From Pseudomonas sp. S04 (GTDB lineage Bacteria; Pseudomonadota; Gammaproteobacteria; Pseudomonadales; Pseudomonadaceae): a DNA stretch of 64,000 nucleotides. The translations under genes were made by a program, and so were the position numbers. The stretch covers positions 3,540,001 to 3,604,000 of the forward strand of contig NZ_CP019427.1 in NCBI RefSeq assembly GCF_009834545.1, written 5' to 3'. Positions 27,631 to 39,480 of the stretch are shown in pieces (within the stretch, counting starts at the first letter, position 1; each line of letters starts with the position of its first letter). The notes below the pieces were generated by a model that saw only the letters and a program-made list of their open reading frames with translations, did not search any database and was not told the origin of the DNA.

Positions 27631-28548
27631 ATGAGGAAGTATCAACAACTCTTTCTGATCGCAGGTTCAACCATGCGTCACTCGCCAGCGATGGAGCGGG
27701 CAATCGCACTGGCCGATGCCACCGGTGCAGCGCTGCATATCGCGGTGTTCATCGAAGACTTCGACCATATGCGGTTAATGAGCAACAGCGAACAACTGCA
27801 TGAGCGTTGCCGGCAGGAGAACCAGCAGTGGTTGGCGGATGAGGCCGAACTCATGCGCAGCAAGGGCATCAATGTGACCACCGAAGTTGCTTTGACCCGC
27901 GACCCGCTGCAAGAGATCCTTGAACATGTGGCTCAAATGCAGCCCGACCTGGTGATCAAGGACGTCCATCATGAATCAGCGCTCAAGCGCGTATTCGTCA
28001 CGCCTTTGGATTGGCAGTTGTTGCGCGATTGTCCGACGCCTGTACATCTGGTCAGCGAAGTCAGGTGCCCGCTTCCTCGGGTGATAGTGGCCGCGGTTGA
28101 TCCATCGCATCCAGAGGGACAGATCCGCGCAATCAACGACAGCATCATTCAGGCGGCGAACGAATTGGCGGCACAATGTGCTGCTCAGGTGCACCTGCTG
28201 TATGCCTATGAACTGACACACACCCATTTCTCTGATGCAGGTGCTGGTGCCGTGACGATGCCAGGCTTCAGCAACGACGTGCGGCGGTCACTTGAGAAGT
28301 GCTTCGTTGCCCTGGCTGAACGATACGGCGTGCCACCTGAGCGCCAACACTTTATTGCGGGGCCGCCCACCAAAGCGATGGTCGACTTTGCGACGCATAC
28401 GCGAGCGGATGTCTTCGTCATGGGAAATACCCATCACCAAGGGGTGGCCAAGCTGCTTGGCAGTACCACGGAGCATGTCCTGTATCAGGTGCCCTGCAGC
28501 GTTTTGGCCATCAAGGTAGAAGGAGCAAGGAAAGCGGCCCGATGCTGA
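27631..28548 (+). CDS. Tandem universal stress protein (UspE type)
   Basis: 305 residues holding two Usp domains: residues ~1-145 and ~150-300. The second carries the ATP-loop-like GNTHHQGVAKLLGSTTEHVL with conserved spacing (G-2x-G-9x-G-S/T) near its end. TTTGGAGG 9 nt upstream. Tandem Usp proteins in pseudomonads are linked to oxygen limitation and stress survival. Confidence 0.9.
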   Translation: MRKYQQLFLIAGSTMRHSPAMERAIALADATGAALHIAVFIEDFDHMRLMSNSEQLHERCRQENQQWLADEAELMRSKGINVTTEVALTRDPLQEILEHVAQMQPDLVIKDVHHESALKRVFVTPLDWQLLRDCPTPVHLVSEVRCPLPRVIVAAVDPSHPEGQIRAINDSIIQAANELAAQCAAQVHLLYAYELTHTHFSDAGAGAVTMPGFSNDVRRSLEKCFVALAERYGVPPERQHFIAGPPTKAMVDFATHTRADVFVMGNTHHQGVAKLLGSTTEHVLYQVPCSVLAIKVEGARKAARC

Positions 28549-28581
28549 CTACAATGTTGCGCTTTTGGGAATGCCATGACC

Positions 28582-29025
28582 CTACTGAGCGAGATGTCCA
28601 TATCCAGCCGCGCGGGTGAAGTCGGCCAACTGCCAAACATCACCGTTCGCCCCCCACGTGCCATCAACCACATCCTGGATTTGTATTGAGGTCAGCAATT
28701 GGCGTTGATCGTCCGGTGCAAGGCTCGATTTTATTGCTCCGTGCAGTCCACGCACGTAGCGCTGGCGCATCGGTGCATCAAGAACGCCGGCAGGCACCTT
28801 GACCATGACAATGCAGGGGACAACATGGGCATGAGGACCCACGCCTCCACACAGCCAATTATCTGCCTGGACTTCTTCGATAAGCACCCAGCACAAAGCA
28901 CGCTGCTGTGGGGCGTCACCCATCTGTTCATTATCCATCGCCACGTCACTCACGCTGCGGAGCAGTTGTTGGCGCTGAGTCGGATTGAACGCTTCGGTAG
29001 GCACCTTGATCAGGATGTTCGGCAT
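28582..29025 (-). CDS. Tandem tautomerase-superfamily protein
   Basis: 147 residues. It begins Met-Pro (MPNILIKVP), giving the catalytic N-terminal proline after Met removal, and a second 4-oxalocrotonate-tautomerase-like unit starts near residue 70 (CIVMVKVPAGVLDAPMRQRYV). So it is a fused two-unit tautomerase. Convergent with the Usp gene; divergent from the GlxA-type regulator by 95 nt, which may control it. Substrate unknown. Confidence 0.8.
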   Translation of the reverse strand: MPNILIKVPTEAFNPTQRQQLLRSVSDVAMDNEQMGDAPQQRALCWVLIEEVQADNWLCGGVGPHAHVVPCIVMVKVPAGVLDAPMRQRYVRGLHGAIKSSLAPDDQRQLLTSIQIQDVVDGTWGANGDVWQLADFTRAAGYGHLAQ

Positions 29026-29120
29026 GACAAAACCTCGTTGTTATCTGGAGGCGCCATTGAACCCGTTCCTTGCGCTCAGGATAAGTGACCGATTCGTCTT
29101 CTTTCGGGCATAATCGGACA

Positions 29121-30095
29121 ATGTACGATTTCACTATTGTGGTCATTCCCGGGGCGTTCGCCTCAAGTGTCGCGGCCACTCTGGATATCCTTTCCACCGC
29201 TGCGACACTTGCAGTGCGGCAAGGTTTTGCTGTGCCACGCTGGCGAGTGTGTGGACCACGGCCAGGGCTGATTCCCCTTGGGCAAGGTATGCTCCTGCAG
29301 GTCGACGAACTGACTACAGACGTCGAGGACAATTCCTGCTGGGTTATTCCCGGCCTTGGTATCAGCGATGTCGACGCGCTGCGCAACCGTCTTGAGGAAG
29401 ACTGGGTACTTCAAACACTGCCCGCGCTGAGGGCACATGCGGCCCAAGGCAAGGACATTGCAGCTTCATGCTCGGCGGTTTTTCTGCTGCATGCCGCTGG
29501 ATTGCTGAAAGGCCGACAGGTTACGACCACATGGTGGCTCGCCCCACAGTTGTCGAGCATCGCGCCTGACTGCCTCGTCGACCCCAATGTCATGGTTCTC
29601 TGCGATCCACCTCTGACAACCGCTGGTGCCGCCTTCGCGCAGACCGACCTGATGCTACATCTACTGCGCAGGCGCCTATCACCCGAACTCGCCGACTATG
29701 TGGGCAAGATCCTTCTACTCGATGGTCGACAGTTGCAGTCTCCGTTCATCAACCCCGCGATCATGGCCCTGGGCAATTCGCTTGTCGCCAACCTCACCAC
29801 CTACATAGAAGCACGGCTGCCCTATCCGCCCAGTGTCCCGAGTCTTGCGGCATACGCCGGCATGTCTGAGCGAACGTTGTCCCGCCACCTTCGAAAAGCA
29901 ACCGGTCTTTCAACCCAGCATTTGATCCAGCGTGTGCAGTTGCACAGGGCCCGCGTGCTGCTGGAAACCAGCAGATATTCCGTTGAATCTATCGCCGAGC
30001 AGGTGGGCTACCAGGATGCCACGGCCCTACGGCGTCTGATGCGCCGCCTGTTGAACGTTTCGCCAAAACAACTGCGCCCGTCAGCGGGCATCTGA
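29121..30095 (+). CDS. GlxA-family AraC regulator with DJ-1/PfpI domain
   Basis: 324 residues: N-terminal DJ-1/PfpI-like domain (~1-190, with the nucleophile-elbow-like CSAVFLLHAAGLL) and C-terminal AraC double helix-turn-helix (~220-320, SLAAYAGMSERTLSRHLRKATGLSTQHLIQRVQLHRA). ATG 29121 is preferred; an in-frame GTG is 12 codons earlier. Neighbouring tautomerase is the likely target. Confidence 0.88.
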   Translation: MYDFTIVVIPGAFASSVAATLDILSTAATLAVRQGFAVPRWRVCGPRPGLIPLGQGMLLQVDELTTDVEDNSCWVIPGLGISDVDALRNRLEEDWVLQTLPALRAHAAQGKDIAASCSAVFLLHAAGLLKGRQVTTTWWLAPQLSSIAPDCLVDPNVMVLCDPPLTTAGAAFAQTDLMLHLLRRRLSPELADYVGKILLLDGRQLQSPFINPAIMALGNSLVANLTTYIEARLPYPPSVPSLAAYAGMSERTLSRHLRKATGLSTQHLIQRVQLHRARVLLETSRYSVESIAEQVGYQDATALRRLMRRLLNVSPKQLRPSAGI

Positions 30096-30193
30096 TACAT
30101 GGCAAAATTGCTGCGTGAGCCTGTCCGTCTAGCGGAGGGGGTTCAAGGTGGCGCTCTGGACGAAATGGCGTTGGATCGTGGATGTATCGAAAC

Positions 30194-30829
30194 TCAAGAA
30201 GACAATACTTGCGAGTGTTGTTGTGCTGGGGCCTCGTGTCTGAGCGATTGCTGCCAGGTTAGCTGCTCCCGAACTTTAGCTACTGCATCCAAGACGCTCT
30301 GTGCCCAGTTCTCATCTTCAGGATGCACGACAACCACGCGAAAACCGTGATCATGCCCTTCAGTCCGCACGCCGTCGGAATCATCGACATGCAAGTCGAT
30401 ATCGAAGGCTGGCGGAAATTTCGAGGGCGAGTTCGCAAGCCCATGCGCCGTCAGGGCGTGGTAATGCCGAACACTGTTGACCACACCGTCGACGCGGATA
30501 CCGTAGAGCAATAGCCAACGCCGGATGTAGGACGGAGTGCGGCCGGACGAGGTGTAGACCCAGATGCTGCAACCCTGGCGACGTAACTCTCGGGTCAGGG
30601 AACGCGTTCCGATACGCAACGGCTCCCCCAGCCAACGATGAACACAGGCCGGCAGCCAGCTTTTTTCAACGGCGCAGTGGTGCAGTTTGCAAGCCAGCGT
30701 GTCATCAATATCGAACGAAATCCGTATGCGCTGACGTCTGAACACGTGCATCGGGATGACACACTGGATTGCTTGCCATACCCGGCTACCGGAAGTTCGG
30801 CATTTTGCGAGCGTTGGATACCAGTTCAT
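30194..30829 (-). CDS. HAD-superfamily protein coupled to a Fic-like gene
   Basis: 211 residues. HAD motif I is FDIDDTL (Asp40, Asp42), motif II VYTSSGR near 92-98, and the acidic motif IV is LHVDDSDGV. Thus a phosphatase-like catalytic set is present. Its ATG shares a base with the stop of the upstream Fic-like gene (TGATG), meaning coupled translation. The ATG at residue 27 is an alternative start close to the HAD core. Substrate unknown. Confidence 0.75.
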   Translation of the reverse strand: MNWYPTLAKCRTSGSRVWQAIQCVIPMHVFRRQRIRISFDIDDTLACKLHHCAVEKSWLPACVHRWLGEPLRIGTRSLTRELRRQGCSIWVYTSSGRTPSYIRRWLLLYGIRVDGVVNSVRHYHALTAHGLANSPSKFPPAFDIDLHVDDSDGVRTEGHDHGFRVVVVHPEDENWAQSVLDAVAKVREQLTWQQSLRHEAPAQQHSQVLSS

Positions 30830-31533
30830 CAATGCCCTCTCTGATAGACGGGCGAGGGTTTGTCGCTCAGGAAAAATCTCATTGAGTCAGGCGCCTGCTC
30901 TTCCAGGAAAGCTGCATACTTTTTCTTGATCTTGGGCAATTCGTACAATGCCTTGACACCATGCTTGGCGGAGTTTCGTATGACCGATGACGGGTTGAAG
31001 TAACCCTCGGCGTTGTCCAGTGCCAACACGAACGGCGGCAGTCCTGCGCGCATCAGCAAGTAGCTGACGATCAGTGACCCGCTGCGGTTATTGCCTTCAA
31101 TGAACAATTGCGGCTTGCTGAGGATACGTACATAGACACCGGCCGCACGCTTCCAGACTGATTCGCTGCGATACGCGCCGTACCAATTGTATAAGTCCTT
31201 GATTCCTCCCTCTACATTGTTGAAGAAGTGCTCCTCAGTCGCAGCAAGGTGCTGGGCATACTCCCGTCGGCGCGCTGGGTTTCGACCGCAGAGAACGGTG
31301 GCATTGATTTCCAGCATCAGGTTCAGTTGCTGAAGATCAAACAAGTCGACGCCTCTTGCAACGTAGTCGTCGATCAGCGCATAGCCCTCGAGCACATTGT
31401 GCAGCACTTCATCAGTCAAGGGGTCACGCGCCTCTGTAAAGTGCCTGCTTAGCTCGGCAAAGCGGCTTTGCACCTCACGCAGTGCGTGCTCAATCGCTGG
31501 CAAATCAAGACGGCGCGTTGCAGACATTGGCAA
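30829..31533 (-). CDS. Fic-fold protein with degenerate catalytic motif
   Basis: 234 residues, helical. The Fic-like motif is QLFIEGNNRSG at about 142-152. Compared with HxFx[D/E]GN[G/K]R, the catalytic His is replaced by Gln142 and the second glycine by Asn149, while Phe144, Glu146, Asn148 and Arg150 remain. AMPylation by the usual mechanism is therefore unlikely. It is translationally coupled to a HAD protein. It could be an adaptor, or catalyse a different transfer. Confidence 0.7.
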   Translation of the reverse strand: MPMSATRRLDLPAIEHALREVQSRFAELSRHFTEARDPLTDEVLHNVLEGYALIDDYVARGVDLFDLQQLNLMLEINATVLCGRNPARRREYAQHLAATEEHFFNNVEGGIKDLYNWYGAYRSESVWKRAAGVYVRILSKPQLFIEGNNRSGSLIVSYLLMRAGLPPFVLALDNAEGYFNPSSVIRNSAKHGVKALYELPKIKKKYAAFLEEQAPDSMRFFLSDKPSPVYQRGH

Positions 31534-31627
31534 TCCCGAGAGACGGTAGAAAAGAAGGAAAAACGACCGGACGCCTCCAAAGCACTTTGACTTTTGGGGA
31601 CATGCGGCCTTGACCGGACGGTGTTAC

Positions 31628-32446
31628 TTAACTGAATTTCCCGCTGATGTAGTCCTCAGTCATTTGTTCGCGCGGGCTGCCAAAAATCTGGGTCGTTGGG
31701 CCCATCTCAACTAGATAGCCGGTGCGCGTACCCTGAGAAATATCCACCGAGAAAAAAGCCGTCGTATCGGCAACACGGATCGCCTGCTGCATATTGTGGG
31801 TCACCAGAGCAATGGTGTAATCCTTCTTCAACTCGACCATCAACTCCTCGACCCGGCGGGTGGCGATCGGATCAAGCGCCGAACAGGGTTCATCCAGTAA
31901 CAGCACTTCCGGTTCGGTTGCGATAGCGCGGGCGATACATAGCCGTTGTTGCTGCCCACCGGAAAGTGACAGGCCGCTGACCTTGAGCTTGTCCTTGACT
32001 TCATCCCACAGTGCGGCGCCTTGCAAGGCGTGCTTTACGCGGTCGCCCAGATCACCTTTGTAGCGATTGAGGCGCAGGCCAAATGCAACATTGTCGAAAA
32101 TGCTCATCGAGAACGGGTTCGGCTGTTGAAATACCATGCCGATGTAGCGGCGCACGACCACCGGATCAACGCCCTTGCCGTAGACGTCTTGCCCGAGGAA
32201 ATGCACATGACCCTCAAAGCGAAAGCCTTTGACCAAGTCGTTCATCCGATTGAGGCTGCGTAGCACGGTGCTCTTGCCACAGCCGGAAGGACCGATGAAG
32301 CCAGTGATCTTGTTTTTTTCGATCGGCACATGGCTGTCACGTACCGCCATGAAGTTGCCATAGAAAATCTTGTCCAGTTTGCAGTCCATGACCACAGGCG
32401 CTTTGGTGACAACCGGAGCGGCTTTTTGCGCAATTGATACGTTCAA
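31628..32446 (-). CDS. pstB: Phosphate ABC transporter ATP-binding protein
   Basis: 272 residues, cytoplasmic ATPase of the high-affinity phosphate importer. Walker [10 protein letters not shown] near 52-60, PstB-typical [18 protein letters not shown], signature [14 protein letters not shown] and Walker [14 protein letters not shown]. Last gene of pstSCAB here; no phoU follows, the next gene being the Fic-like one. Reading direction is from pstS at 35431 toward lower coordinates. Confidence 0.96.
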   Translation of the reverse strand: MNVSIAQKAAPVVTKAPVVMDCKLDKIFYGNFMAVRDSHVPIEKNKITGFIGPSGCGKSTVLRSLNRMNDLVKGFRFEGHVHFLGQDVYGKGVDPVVVRRYIGMVFQQPNPFSMSIFDNVAFGLRLNRYKGDLGDRVKHALQGAALWDEVKDKLKVSGLSLSGGQQQRLCIARAIATEPEVLLLDEPCSALDPIATRRVEELMVELKKDYTIALVTHNMQQAIRVADTTAFFSVDISQGTRTGYLVEMGPTTQIFGSPREQMTEDYISGKFS

Positions 32447-32465
32447 AATTCAGATGCTCCCGCTC

Positions 32466-33362
32466 TCAATACTTGGGCTTGCCGAAAATACGGCTGATAA
32501 CGTTCACGACCAACACGATCATCACCAGCACCAGCGAGGCCGCCCATGCGAGTTCAAGTTGGTTATCGAAGGGCATGCCGGAGAAGTTGTAAATCAGCAC
32601 GGCAAGCGATGCCGTCGGATTCATCACCGCAAGGCTGCCATCGTGGTAGATCCAGTAGTTGCTGAACAGCGCGGTAAACAACAACGGCGCTGTCTCACCC
32701 GCGGCGCGTGCCACGGCCAGCATCACGCCGGTGAGGATCGCCGGCAGGCCGGTAGGCAAGACGATTTTCCAGATCACCTGCGAGCGGGTGCAGCCCATAC
32801 CATAGGCGGCATCCTTCATGATTTTGGGCACCATGCGCATCGACTCTTCGGCTGTCAGCACGACAATGGGCAGCATCAGTACCGCCAGGGCCACACCACC
32901 CGCAGGTGCCGAGTAGGTACCAGTGGTCATCACCACCAGGGCATAGGCAAATACCCCAGCCAAAATGGAAGGCAGTCCTGTGAGCATCTTTGCGGCAAAA
33001 CGCGCAGCGTTTGCCAGCTTGCTGTCTGGCCCCAGTTCAGCCAGGAAGATGGCCGCCATGATGCCGACCGGCACCGCGATTGCGGCCGCGATACCGACCA
33101 TGACAAAGGTGCCTGCCATCGCGTTGCCGAAGCCACCGCCAGTCTCGAAACCCGTCGGCGGCAGCTCGGTAAACACCTCCAGGCTCAGACGAGCCCCTCC
33201 ACGCATAATCAGCATGTAGAGCACGGAAATCAGCGGCACGCTGGCAAGTAGAGCGCCGCCCCAAACCAGCGTGGTCAACACCAGGCTGCGCAGGGCGCGA
33301 CCTTCAAACTTACGCTGAAGGCTTGGCAAATCGGTTATAGGGGAAGTGAGGTCAGTCATCAT
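32466..33362 (-). CDS. pstA: Phosphate ABC transporter permease PstA
   Basis: 298 residues, about six membrane segments, with the binding-protein-dependent permease EAA-like loop AAYGMGCTRSQVIWKIVLPTGLP near 206-228 that contacts PstB. It overlaps the pstC stop by ATGA and is 19 nt from pstB. Confidence 0.95.
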   Translation of the reverse strand: MMTDLTSPITDLPSLQRKFEGRALRSLVLTTLVWGGALLASVPLISVLYMLIMRGGARLSLEVFTELPPTGFETGGGFGNAMAGTFVMVGIAAAIAVPVGIMAAIFLAELGPDSKLANAARFAAKMLTGLPSILAGVFAYALVVMTTGTYSAPAGGVALAVLMLPIVVLTAEESMRMVPKIMKDAAYGMGCTRSQVIWKIVLPTGLPAILTGVMLAVARAAGETAPLLFTALFSNYWIYHDGSLAVMNPTASLAVLIYNFSGMPFDNQLELAWAASLVLVMIVLVVNVISRIFGKPKY

Positions 33363-34324
33363 TTAGTACCACGTTGGGCATAGACCATAATCATGGAACC
33401 GATGATGTTCACCAGTAGCGTGATCAGCATCAGCACCAGTGCGGCGTACATCAAGACCTCGATCTCGTTTGGCCCGGCTTCAGGGAAATTCAGCGCCAGC
33501 AAGGCCGCCAGCGTATTGGCCGGAGCAAACAGAGAAAGGGAAATATTGTTCGCGTTGCCTACCAGCATGGCCAGGGCCATGGTTTCACCCAGCGCACGGC
33601 CCAGACCCAGTACCAGGGAGCCGAAGATTCCAGTGGCGGCGGATGGCACCATCACCTTGAGAATCGCTTCCCAATGGGTGGTTCCCATGCCATAGGCGGC
33701 CTGCTTGGTTTTCATCGGCACGCCGGTGAGGGCGTCCTGCGAGACAGCGGCGATGGTGGGCAGAATCATGATGGCCAGCACTAATGCCGCAGGGAGCAGT
33801 CCCGGCCCGCTCAAGGACGTGCCGAAAAAAGGTATCCAGCCCAGCTCGCTGTTCAACCACGCCGTCAGCGGGCGAATCGCCGGAATCACCACATAGATCC
33901 CCCACAGCCCATAAACCACGCTGGGAATGGCGGCGAGCAATTCGACAATGGTGCGAAAAACGGCGGCAAGCTTGGCGGGCAGAAAATCCTGGGTCAGGAA
34001 AATCGCCATGCTGACGCCGAAAAAACCAGCAATCACCAGGGCGATCAGGGCGCTGTAGAGCGTGCCCCAAATGGCGGGCAGAATGCCGTACTTGCCTTGA
34101 TTTACGTCCCAGACAGTGCCGAAAACGACGTCCAGACCGTGCTTGTCCATGCCCGGAATAGCCTTGCGCCCCACCTCAAATACCAGCGCAAACACCAACG
34201 CCAGAACGAGAACCACGCCTATGCGTGAGAGCGCACGGAAGGTGCGATCCACCAGATAGTCCTTCGTAGAAGGTGGTTGGCAGGCAGAGTCCGGGTTAAC
34301 CGGTACGACAAAAGGTTTGTTCAT
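33359..34324 (-). CDS. pstC: Phosphate ABC transporter permease PstC
   Basis: 321 residues, six membrane segments and the loop AAYGMGTTHWEAILKVMVPSAATG near 214-237. It pairs with PstA to form the phosphate channel. 75 nt after pstS. Confidence 0.95.
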   Translation of the reverse strand: MNKPFVVPVNPDSACQPPSTKDYLVDRTFRALSRIGVVLVLALVFALVFEVGRKAIPGMDKHGLDVVFGTVWDVNQGKYGILPAIWGTLYSALIALVIAGFFGVSMAIFLTQDFLPAKLAAVFRTIVELLAAIPSVVYGLWGIYVVIPAIRPLTAWLNSELGWIPFFGTSLSGPGLLPAALVLAIMILPTIAAVSQDALTGVPMKTKQAAYGMGTTHWEAILKVMVPSAATGIFGSLVLGLGRALGETMALAMLVGNANNISLSLFAPANTLAALLALNFPEAGPNEIEVLMYAALVLMLITLLVNIIGSMIMVYAQRGTK

Positions 34325-34399
34325 TGGTTAATTCCGGAACAGGGGGAGGAACTCTCCCGGCATGAGTGACATGCACATACCGAAAGAGACTCACGAGCG

Positions 34400-35431
34400 T
34401 TACTGGATGTTGGCGGAAGCTTTACGAACCTGGTCGATGACCGATTGTGGCAAGGGGATGTAACCCATTGAGTCGGCAATTTTCTGCCCCTCGGTCAGGC
34501 TGTACTCGACCATTTCGCGCATGGCCTTGGCCTTAGCCGGATTCTCGTTCTGCTTGCGGAAGATCATCCAGGTATAGGAAGTGATCGGGTAGGATTTGGC
34601 GCCGTCCGGATCAGGCAACCAGGCCACCAGGCTCTCCGGCATCTTCACCGCCGCCAGAGCCTCGGCACCACTTTCGGCGTTTGGTACAACGTACTGGCCG
34701 GCTTTGTTCTGCAGTTGGGCAAAGTCAACCTTGGCCAGCTTGGCAAAGCCGTATTCGATGTAGCCAATGGCGCCCGGGGTCTGGCGTACGGTGGCGGTCA
34801 CACCATCATTCTTGGGTGATTTGATGAATTTGTCGCTGGCAGGCCAGTTGACGGTGTTGCCCTCACCCAGCGTCTGCTTGAACTCTTGATTGATCGCCGC
34901 CAGGTGCTTGGTGAACACCGCAGTGGTACCGCTGGAGTCTGCGCGCACGACCACGGTGATCGGCGTGTCGGACAGTTTCAGGTCCGGGTTGGCTGCGATG
35001 ATCTGCGGATCGTTCCAGCGAGTGATCTTGCCGAGAAAAATGTTGGAGTAAACGTCGCGTGGCAGTTTTAGCCCCTTAGGGTTGCCCGGCAGGTTATAGG
35101 CCAGCACGATTTCACCCGCCGTCATCGGCAGTAACTGAGCACCCTCGGCGACCTTGGCAATGTCTTCGTCTTTCATGGCCGAGTCACTGGCAGCGAAATC
35201 AACGGTTTTGTTCAGGAAGTCCTGTACACCCGCACCACTGCCCTTGGATTGGTAATCCACCGTGACACCTTCGGTTTTCTTGCTGAAATCTTTGAACCAA
35301 GTGAGGTAGATCGGTGCCGGGAAACTGGCTCCGGAACCTGTTAGGCGGACGCTCTCACCAGCGAAAGCCACCGAGGTGGCACAAAGAGAAACCGTAATAG
35401 CGAGCGCAGCAGACTTCATCAAACATTTCAT
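34400..35431 (-). CDS. pstS: Phosphate-binding periplasmic protein PstS
   Basis: 343 residues. Signal peptide MKCLMKSAALAITVSLCATSVAFA-GES, then the PstS fold: LTGSGASFPAPIYLTWFKDF, YQSKGSGAGVQDFL and RADSSGTTAVFTKHL carry the phosphate-contacting Ser/Thr/Arg residues. AAGGAG 7-8 nt before ATG 35431 decides this start over an ATG 6 codons upstream. Probably PhoB controlled through the Pho-box-like site at 35479-35496. Confidence 0.95.
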   Translation of the reverse strand: MKCLMKSAALAITVSLCATSVAFAGESVRLTGSGASFPAPIYLTWFKDFSKKTEGVTVDYQSKGSGAGVQDFLNKTVDFAASDSAMKDEDIAKVAEGAQLLPMTAGEIVLAYNLPGNPKGLKLPRDVYSNIFLGKITRWNDPQIIAANPDLKLSDTPITVVVRADSSGTTAVFTKHLAAINQEFKQTLGEGNTVNWPASDKFIKSPKNDGVTATVRQTPGAIGYIEYGFAKLAKVDFAQLQNKAGQYVVPNAESGAEALAAVKMPESLVAWLPDPDGAKSYPITSYTWMIFRKQNENPAKAKAMREMVEYSLTEGQKIADSMGYIPLPQSVIDQVRKASANIQ

Positions 35432-35478
35432 TAAAAAACTCCTTGTCATGACGGGCTCAGGGAGTCTGCGATAATCCT

Positions 35479-35496
35479 GTTACGTTTTTATGAAAG
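35479..35496 (-). promoter_or_regulatory. Pho-box-like site upstream of pstS
   Basis: On the minus strand CTTTCATAAAAACGTAAC matches the PhoB consensus CTGTCATAWAWCTGTMAY at 15 of 18 positions, 47 nt before the pstS start. Typical place of a PhoB-activated promoter. Confidence 0.7.
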
Positions 35497-35547
35497 ACGA
35501 TGGCAAAACACTAGCCAGCCCCCATACCGCCGCCGCAATGCCTTCTG

Positions 35548-35565
35548 ATGTAATTACTCCGTAAC
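35548..35565 (+). promoter_or_regulatory. Weak Pho-box-like site upstream of ppk2
   Basis: ATGTAATTACTCCGTAAC matches the same consensus at 13 of 18 positions, 46 nt before the ppk2 start, facing away from the pstS site. If real, ppk2 and pstSCAB respond together to phosphate starvation. Confidence 0.4.
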
Positions 35566-35611
35566 AAATTGCGAATAAGACTTTTCCATCCCTTACGACG
35601 GAATTTCTCCC

Positions 35612-36529
35612 ATGTTCTCAACTGAAGAGACCCTGATACAGCGCATCCACCGCGAGCTGCTTGATCACAGTGACGAAGAACTGGAACTGGAATTATCCGA
35701 AGACGGGCACGACCTGAATGCACTGTTCGATGAACACGCTCAGGAAGGAAGTGCACGGGAGGCCCGACGACTTTACTTCAGCGAACTGTTCCGCCTGCAA
35801 GGTGAGCTGGTGAAGCTGCAAAGCTGGGTCGTCAAGACTGGCCACAAAGTAGTGATCCTGTTCGAAGGGCGCGATGCCGCCGGCAAAGGTGGCGTGATCA
35901 AACGCATCACCCAACGACTCAATCCACGGGTATGCCGTGTCGCGGCCCTGCCTGCGCCGAACGACCGCGAACGCACGCAATGGTATTTCCAGCGCTATGT
36001 TTCGCATCTGCCAGCAGCGGGCGAAATCGTGTTGTTCGACCGAAGTTGGTACAACCGCGCCGGGGTCGAAAAGGTCATGGGGTTTTGTGATGACGATCAG
36101 TACGAAGAGTTTTTCCGTACAGTGCCAGAGTTCGAGCGGATGCTCGCTCGCTCCGGTGTACAACTGATCAAATACTGGTTCTCAATTTCCGACCAGGAAC
36201 AGAACTTGCGTTTTCTCAGCCGCATTCACGACCCGCTCAAGCAGTGGAAACTCAGCCCAATGGATCTGGAGTCCCGTCGGCGTTGGGAGGCCTATACCAA
36301 GGCCAAGGAGATCATGCTCGAACGCACTCACATTGCCGAAGCGCCGTGGTGGGTGGTGCAGGCTGATGACAAGAAGAAAGCGAGGCTCAACTGCATTACC
36401 CATCTACTGGCGCAAATGCCCTATGAGGAGGTGGAACTACCGGTGATCAATTTACCGCAACGTGAGCGGCAGGAAGACTACTTCCGGAGTCCAACGCCAG
36501 CCGAAATAATCGTGCCTCAGGTTTACTGA
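35612..36529 (+). CDS. ppk2: Polyphosphate kinase 2 (PPK2 family)
   Basis: 305 residues. PPK2 enzymes transfer phosphate between polyphosphate and nucleoside di/triphosphates (or monophosphates). Walker A GRDAAGKGG at 86-94, VLFDRSWYNRAGVEKVMGF near 145-163, and the lid-region arginines in RFLSRIHDPLKQWKLSPMD are present. Single PPK2 domain, with a ~55-residue acidic N-terminal extension. Divergent from pstS, linking phosphate uptake and polyphosphate use. Confidence 0.93.
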   Translation: MFSTEETLIQRIHRELLDHSDEELELELSEDGHDLNALFDEHAQEGSAREARRLYFSELFRLQGELVKLQSWVVKTGHKVVILFEGRDAAGKGGVIKRITQRLNPRVCRVAALPAPNDRERTQWYFQRYVSHLPAAGEIVLFDRSWYNRAGVEKVMGFCDDDQYEEFFRTVPEFERMLARSGVQLIKYWFSISDQEQNLRFLSRIHDPLKQWKLSPMDLESRRRWEAYTKAKEIMLERTHIAEAPWWVVQADDKKKARLNCITHLLAQMPYEEVELPVINLPQRERQEDYFRSPTPAEIIVPQVY

Positions 36530-36651
36530 TATTCATTACCGGATTGTTGTATCAGCTTTGCGAGTGACTGCACTGGCGTGCAACAAATGAAGCCGAATAG
36601 ATCTCTGAATACCTGTCGAAAGCGACAGACGCCCGAATCAACCACAGCCAA

Positions 36652-36760
36652 CCGGTCGACGGTCCTAGGCCTAGCAAAGCAGCTCGGCCACCAAGACTGG
36701 ACCATGATCGCCAAGGTGTATGGTCGCTGGATGCCCTCCGCTGATGTAGGAGCCGGAGGG
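36652..36760 (+). pseudogene. C-terminal scrap of a phage-type tyrosine integrase
   Basis: AKQLGHQDWTMIAKVYGRWMPSAD is the C-terminal box of phage integrases (LGH...VYGRW with the nucleophile Tyr), here without any recognisable catalytic arginine region upstream; only ~35 codons are integrase-like. Distinct from the integrase at 22157. It marks an old insertion/deletion between ppk2 and katG. Confidence 0.75.
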
Positions 36761-36810
36761 CAGCCGAGGCACTTCCAACGGGTATTACCAGGGTTCTGCC
36801 AACCTCCCTT

Positions 36811-39480
<2,670 letters not shown>

